NCBI GenBank assembly: GCA_002341345.1 | Contig: DDNW01000044.1 | Location: 2,145-10,250 of the forward strand | Reading direction: 5' to 3' | Length of the DNA stretch: 8,106 bases | Source of the DNA: Erythrobacter sp. UBA2510 | GTDB taxonomy: Bacteria; Pseudomonadota; Alphaproteobacteria; Sphingomonadales; Sphingomonadaceae | Part shown: one piece after another, positions 6,318 through 8,106 of the stretch | Position numbering within the stretch: the first letter of the stretch is position 1 | How the letters are laid out: every line of letters begins with the position of its first letter | Made by a program: the position numbers and the translations under genes | Notes under the pieces: generated by a model | Database searches by the model: none | What the model saw: only the letters and a program-made list of their open reading frames with translations | Told to the model about the DNA's origin: nothing

Positions 6318-7118
6318 ATGGCCAGCGCGCCGCAGTCCACATTGCCCATCTTTTACAACGAACTCGTTCCGCTCAACAGCCAGCAGCACACGGGCTGGAA
6401 ATCGCGGCAGGTCGACAAGGCCCCCTGGGTCGCAAAGCAGCACGCGATCCCGCTGACGGTTGAGGAGTTCGTCTCTGCGCAGCGCTTTTATCCGATTGTG
6501 TTCGCGGGCGGTGCCAATTCGGTCCCGCTGGCGCTGATGGGCCTGAACGAAGGCGTCAATGTATTCTTCGAGGAAGACGGCACCGCCATCGGCACACCCT
6601 ATATCCCGGCCTATGTGCGTCGCTACCCCTTCCTGCTCGCCAGGCTGCAACCGGATTCGGATAACCTGTCGCTCTGCATCGACCCCCAGTCCGGGCTGGT
6701 CGGCGAGTTCGAAGAAGGTAATGCCCTGTTCGACGAGGAGAAGAAACCGACCGAGCACACGCAGAACCTGCTCAAGTTTTGCGAACGGTTCGAGGAAGCG
6801 GGCAACCGTACGCAAGCCTTCATGCAGGAGATCACCAAGGCCGACCTGCTGATGGACGGCGAAGTCGCGATCCAGCAGTCGGACATGCCCGACAAGCCGT
6901 TTATCTATCGCGGCTTCAAGATGATCAATCAGGACAAGCTGAAAGAAGTTCGTGGCGACCAGCTGCGCAAGTGGACCGACAGCGGCCTGCTGGCACTGAT
7001 TTATGCGCATATGTTCTCGATGGAACTGATGCGCGACATCTTTGCCAAGCAGCAGGCGCAGGGCAAAGGCCCCCAGCCCGCGCCCGCCAATGCGACAGGC
7101 GCACCGGTAATTGGCTAA
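6318..7118 (+). CDS. SapC-family protein
   Basis: A 266-residue protein matching the SapC family, named after a Campylobacter surface-layer locus but of unestablished biochemical role. Family features seen: an opening IFYNELVPLNSQQH, QRFYPIVFAGG, the GTPYIPAYVRRYPFLLA block, SLCIDPQSGLVGE, GNALFDEEKKPTEHTQNLL, a long acidic-helical middle, FIYRGFKMINQDKL, and the closing LLALIYAHMFSMELMRDI. A Pro/Ala/Gln-rich tail follows. No signal peptide or membrane segment is visible, so it is probably cytoplasmic. In Caulobacter and sphingomonad relatives such genes often sit beside TonB-dependent receptors or flavin-dependent halogenases; none is in this window. It is 75 bases behind the dehydrogenase gene on the same strand and may be cotranscribed, though its own ribosome binding site is good. 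Family membership is clear; function is unknown. Confidence 0.9.
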   Translation: MASAPQSTLPIFYNELVPLNSQQHTGWKSRQVDKAPWVAKQHAIPLTVEEFVSAQRFYPIVFAGGANSVPLALMGLNEGVNVFFEEDGTAIGTPYIPAYVRRYPFLLARLQPDSDNLSLCIDPQSGLVGEFEEGNALFDEEKKPTEHTQNLLKFCERFEEAGNRTQAFMQEITKADLLMDGEVAIQQSDMPDKPFIYRGFKMINQDKLKEVRGDQLRKWTDSGLLALIYAHMFSMELMRDIFAKQQAQGKGPQPAPANATGAPVIG

Positions 7119-7144
7119 GGGAAAGCCCTGAATAATCGAAGAAA

Positions 7145-7182
7145 TCGCCCGTCCGGCATGCAAAAATGTTACGGACGGGCGA
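7145..7182. terminator. Perfect 11-bp hairpin behind sapC
   Basis: TCGCCCGTCCG (7145-7155) and CGGACGGGCGA (7172-7182) pair perfectly around a 16-base loop, 26 bases after the sapC stop. In the plus direction no T-run follows, so it may be a 3'-end stabiliser or a factor-assisted terminator. In the minus direction it is followed by ATTTCTTCGATTATT, so it could instead end transcripts coming leftward from the amidohydrolase gene. Confidence 0.55.
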
Positions 7183-7195
7183 CAATGTGCGACAA
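7179..7195 (+). repeat. Two direct GCGACAA repeats 10 bp apart
   Basis: GCGACAA occurs at 7179-7185 and 7189-7195, one helical turn apart, just upstream of the promoter-like sequence of the candidate small RNA. Same-face direct repeats at this spacing are typical of response-regulator sites. The first copy overlaps the arm of the hairpin at 7172-7182. A chance match cannot be excluded. Confidence 0.3.
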
Positions 7196-7202
7196 AATCA
7201 TC

Positions 7203-7231
7203 CTTGATTTTTTTGGCGATTTGCCCAAATT
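7203..7231 (+). promoter_or_regulatory. Promoter-like sequence for the candidate small RNA
   Basis: Two readings are possible. A sigma70-type reading has TTGATT (7204-7209) and, 16 bases on, CAAATT (7226-7231). A heat-shock sigma (RpoH) reading has CTTGAT (7203-7208) and CCCAAAT (7224-7230), 15 bases apart. Either would start RNA near 7237 and give a transcript of about 105 bases. Neither match is strong, and a shorter RNA starting near 7260-7265 remains possible. Confidence 0.25.
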
Positions 7232-7259
7232 CAGATTGTCTGATCGGCGCTCCCCTCAT

Positions 7260-7342
7260 GGCCCGATTGGATAAGTGCATGTGAGTGCACTTCCTCCCTG
7301 AACCTTGGCCACCTCGTGCCCTGTGTACGAGGTGGCTTTTTT
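7260..7342 (+). ncRNA. Candidate small RNA with CCTCCC motif (suhB/MmgR-like)
   Basis: The RNA would contain a perfect 7-bp hairpin, AAGTGCA (7273-7279) with TGCACTT (7286-7292) and a six-base loop. An unpaired CCTCCCTGAACCTT (7293-7306) follows, then a perfect intrinsic terminator with six Ts. This order (short hairpin, exposed anti-Shine-Dalgarno CCTCCC, terminator) is how I recall the alphaproteobacterial suhB RNA family (Rfam RF00519), which includes Sinorhizobium MmgR, and the related CcsR 'cuckoo' RNAs of Rhodobacter. Those act by pairing with ribosome binding sites, some with Hfq. The 5' end is uncertain. No open frame occupies the segment, and the sapC stop lies about 140 bases upstream. 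The alternative is that this is merely the sapC 3' UTR, or an RNA released from it. Confidence 0.65.
7307..7342 (+). terminator. Strong intrinsic terminator
   Basis: GCCACCTCGT (7308-7317) and ACGAGGTGGC (7327-7336) form a perfect 10-bp stem around a nine-base loop, followed by six Ts (7337-7342). The T-run exists only in the plus direction, so it ends the candidate small RNA and any read-through from sapC. It does not serve the converging amidohydrolase gene. Confidence 0.9.
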
Positions 7343-7379
7343 ATTGGCTTCAGGAACCGGCGCACGTGGCGCTATGCTG

Positions 7380-8106
7380 CTATTCGGCGGCTTCGCTCAG
7401 CCGGGGCGCTCGGCCCAGCAATTCCTCCGACACCCGGCGCACGACTGCGCTCAGCACAGCTGCGACCCGCGCGACCCCTGTACTCGGTTCACGCAACTGC
7501 CGGTCGAGATAGGTGGTGCGGCATACCTCGATCTGCATCGCATGGATATTTCGCCGCGTGCAGGCGTGTCGGTCGAGCACATAGCCCCCCGCATAGGGGC
7601 GGTTATGCGCGGCAACCTCGCCCAGTTCATCAAGAGTGTCGAGCGCGGTCTGGCTGAGCGAGACGTCGCATGACGCACCGAACCGGTCGCCGATCACGAA
7701 ATCGGGTGCGCGCATCCCGCCGCGCTTCGGACCAATCGGCGGCATCGAGTGCAGATCGACCAGCAGCGCCACACCCCAACGGTCGCGAATGGTCTCCAGC
7801 GTGGTGGCCAGTATTGTGTGATAGGGCCGGTGGACCTGCTCGATTCGCCGGTCGTAATCGGCACCCTCCATCCTGCCGCGCCAGAGTTCCCCCATGCCGG
7901 GCAACCGCCTCGGCACCAGCCCCAACCCGCTGCGCGCCCGCCGTCCAGGAGGCGTACTGGCCAGACGCTCGGCCGGAGAGCGGTCGGCTACCATGTCCCA
8001 GTCCATGTCCTCGGGCGAGCGGTTGAGGTCGATCAGCGCGCGCGGCGCCTGCGCCACCAGCAGCCCTGCCCCGGTCGCCCTCGCCAGCGCCGTGCCGACC
8101 AGATAA
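7380..8106 (-). CDS. N-formylglutamate amidohydrolase (5' end outside window)
   Basis: This enzyme hydrolyses N-formyl-L-glutamate to glutamate and formate, the last step of one histidine-degradation route (the role of HutG in Pseudomonas), in the cytoplasm. The frame stays open to the window edge, giving 241 visible residues starting YLVGTALARATGAGLL; the true start lies beyond 8106, with perhaps 30-50 residues missing. A GTG at 8057 is not the start, because family-like sequence continues upstream of it. Signatures: RALIDLNRSPEDMDW, LLVDLHSMP with its probable metal-binding Asp and His, DFVIGDRFG, NRPYAGGYVLDRH and HAMQIEVCRTTYLD. The gene ends in TAG at 7380 and converges on the candidate small RNA and sapC, with no T-tailed terminator of its own in the gap. 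No other hut gene is in view, so a general formyl-amino-acid deformylase role is possible. Confidence 0.9.
   Translation of the reverse strand, partial: YLVGTALARATGAGLLVAQAPRALIDLNRSPEDMDWDMVADRSPAERLASTPPGRRARSGLGLVPRRLPGMGELWRGRMEGADYDRRIEQVHRPYHTILATTLETIRDRWGVALLVDLHSMPPIGPKRGGMRAPDFVIGDRFGASCDVSLSQTALDTLDELGEVAAHNRPYAGGYVLDRHACTRRNIHAMQIEVCRTTYLDRQLREPSTGVARVAAVLSAVVRRVSEELLGRAPRLSEAAE

Noticed and set aside
7211..7226. A sigma54-like promoter (TTGGCGATTTGCC) before the small RNA
   Set aside because: The GG and GC elements are only six bases apart; sigma54 promoters need about ten.
6282..7280. A 332-codon open frame on the minus strand
   Set aside because: It is the complement of sapC and would also run over the hairpin at 7145-7182. 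No recognisable protein features.
1..8106. tRNA or rRNA genes, CRISPR arrays, insertion sequences, toxin-antitoxin or defence genes
   Set aside because: No cloverleaf, regularly spaced repeat array, transposase motif or terminal inverted repeat was seen in any gap, and all long coding regions are accounted for by ordinary families.

Overview
The window is high-GC, densely packed DNA. Its gene content and protein styles point to an alphaproteobacterium, most likely Sphingomonadales (an Erythrobacter/Sphingomonas-type genome). The pointers are a Tat-exported PhoX phosphatase, a DEAD-box helicase with a long charged tail, a SapC-family protein, a small secreted protein of sphingomonad character, and a small RNA resembling the alphaproteobacterial suhB/MmgR group. 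The taxonomic call is inference from these families; no rRNA or marker gene is present.

Layout. Bases 1-2324 (minus) hold a PhoX-type alkaline phosphatase, cut at its C-terminus by the window edge. Its 197-bp upstream region contains what looks like a PhoB-binding array: five heptamers at exact 11-bp steps. It also holds an AT-rich 24-bp dyad and a hairpin behind the helicase stop. Bases 2522-3910 (minus) encode an RhlE-like DEAD-box RNA helicase. Bases 4072-4659 (minus) encode a 195-residue secreted protein of unknown function with four cysteines. Divergent from it, 4794-6242 (plus) encodes an FAD-linked D-2-hydroxyacid dehydrogenase of the GlcD/D-2-hydroxyglutarate dehydrogenase type, followed by a SapC-family protein at 6318-7118 (plus). 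Bases 7380-8106 (minus) encode an N-formylglutamate amidohydrolase whose N-terminus lies beyond the window edge.

The 261-bp gap between sapC and the amidohydrolase holds an 11-bp-stem hairpin and a probable small RNA gene. The small RNA has a 7-bp hairpin, an unpaired CCTCCC (anti-Shine-Dalgarno) segment, and a perfect intrinsic terminator with six Ts. No gap exceeds 300 bases.

The genes do not form one pathway. They look like ordinary core and accessory chromosome: phosphate scavenging (phoX), RNA remodelling (helicase), D-hydroxyacid oxidation, and formylglutamate/histidine catabolism. The most informative parts are the non-coding signals, namely the Pho-box array and the small RNA. I see no mobile element, CRISPR array, tRNA or rRNA, and no convincing undescribed multi-gene system.
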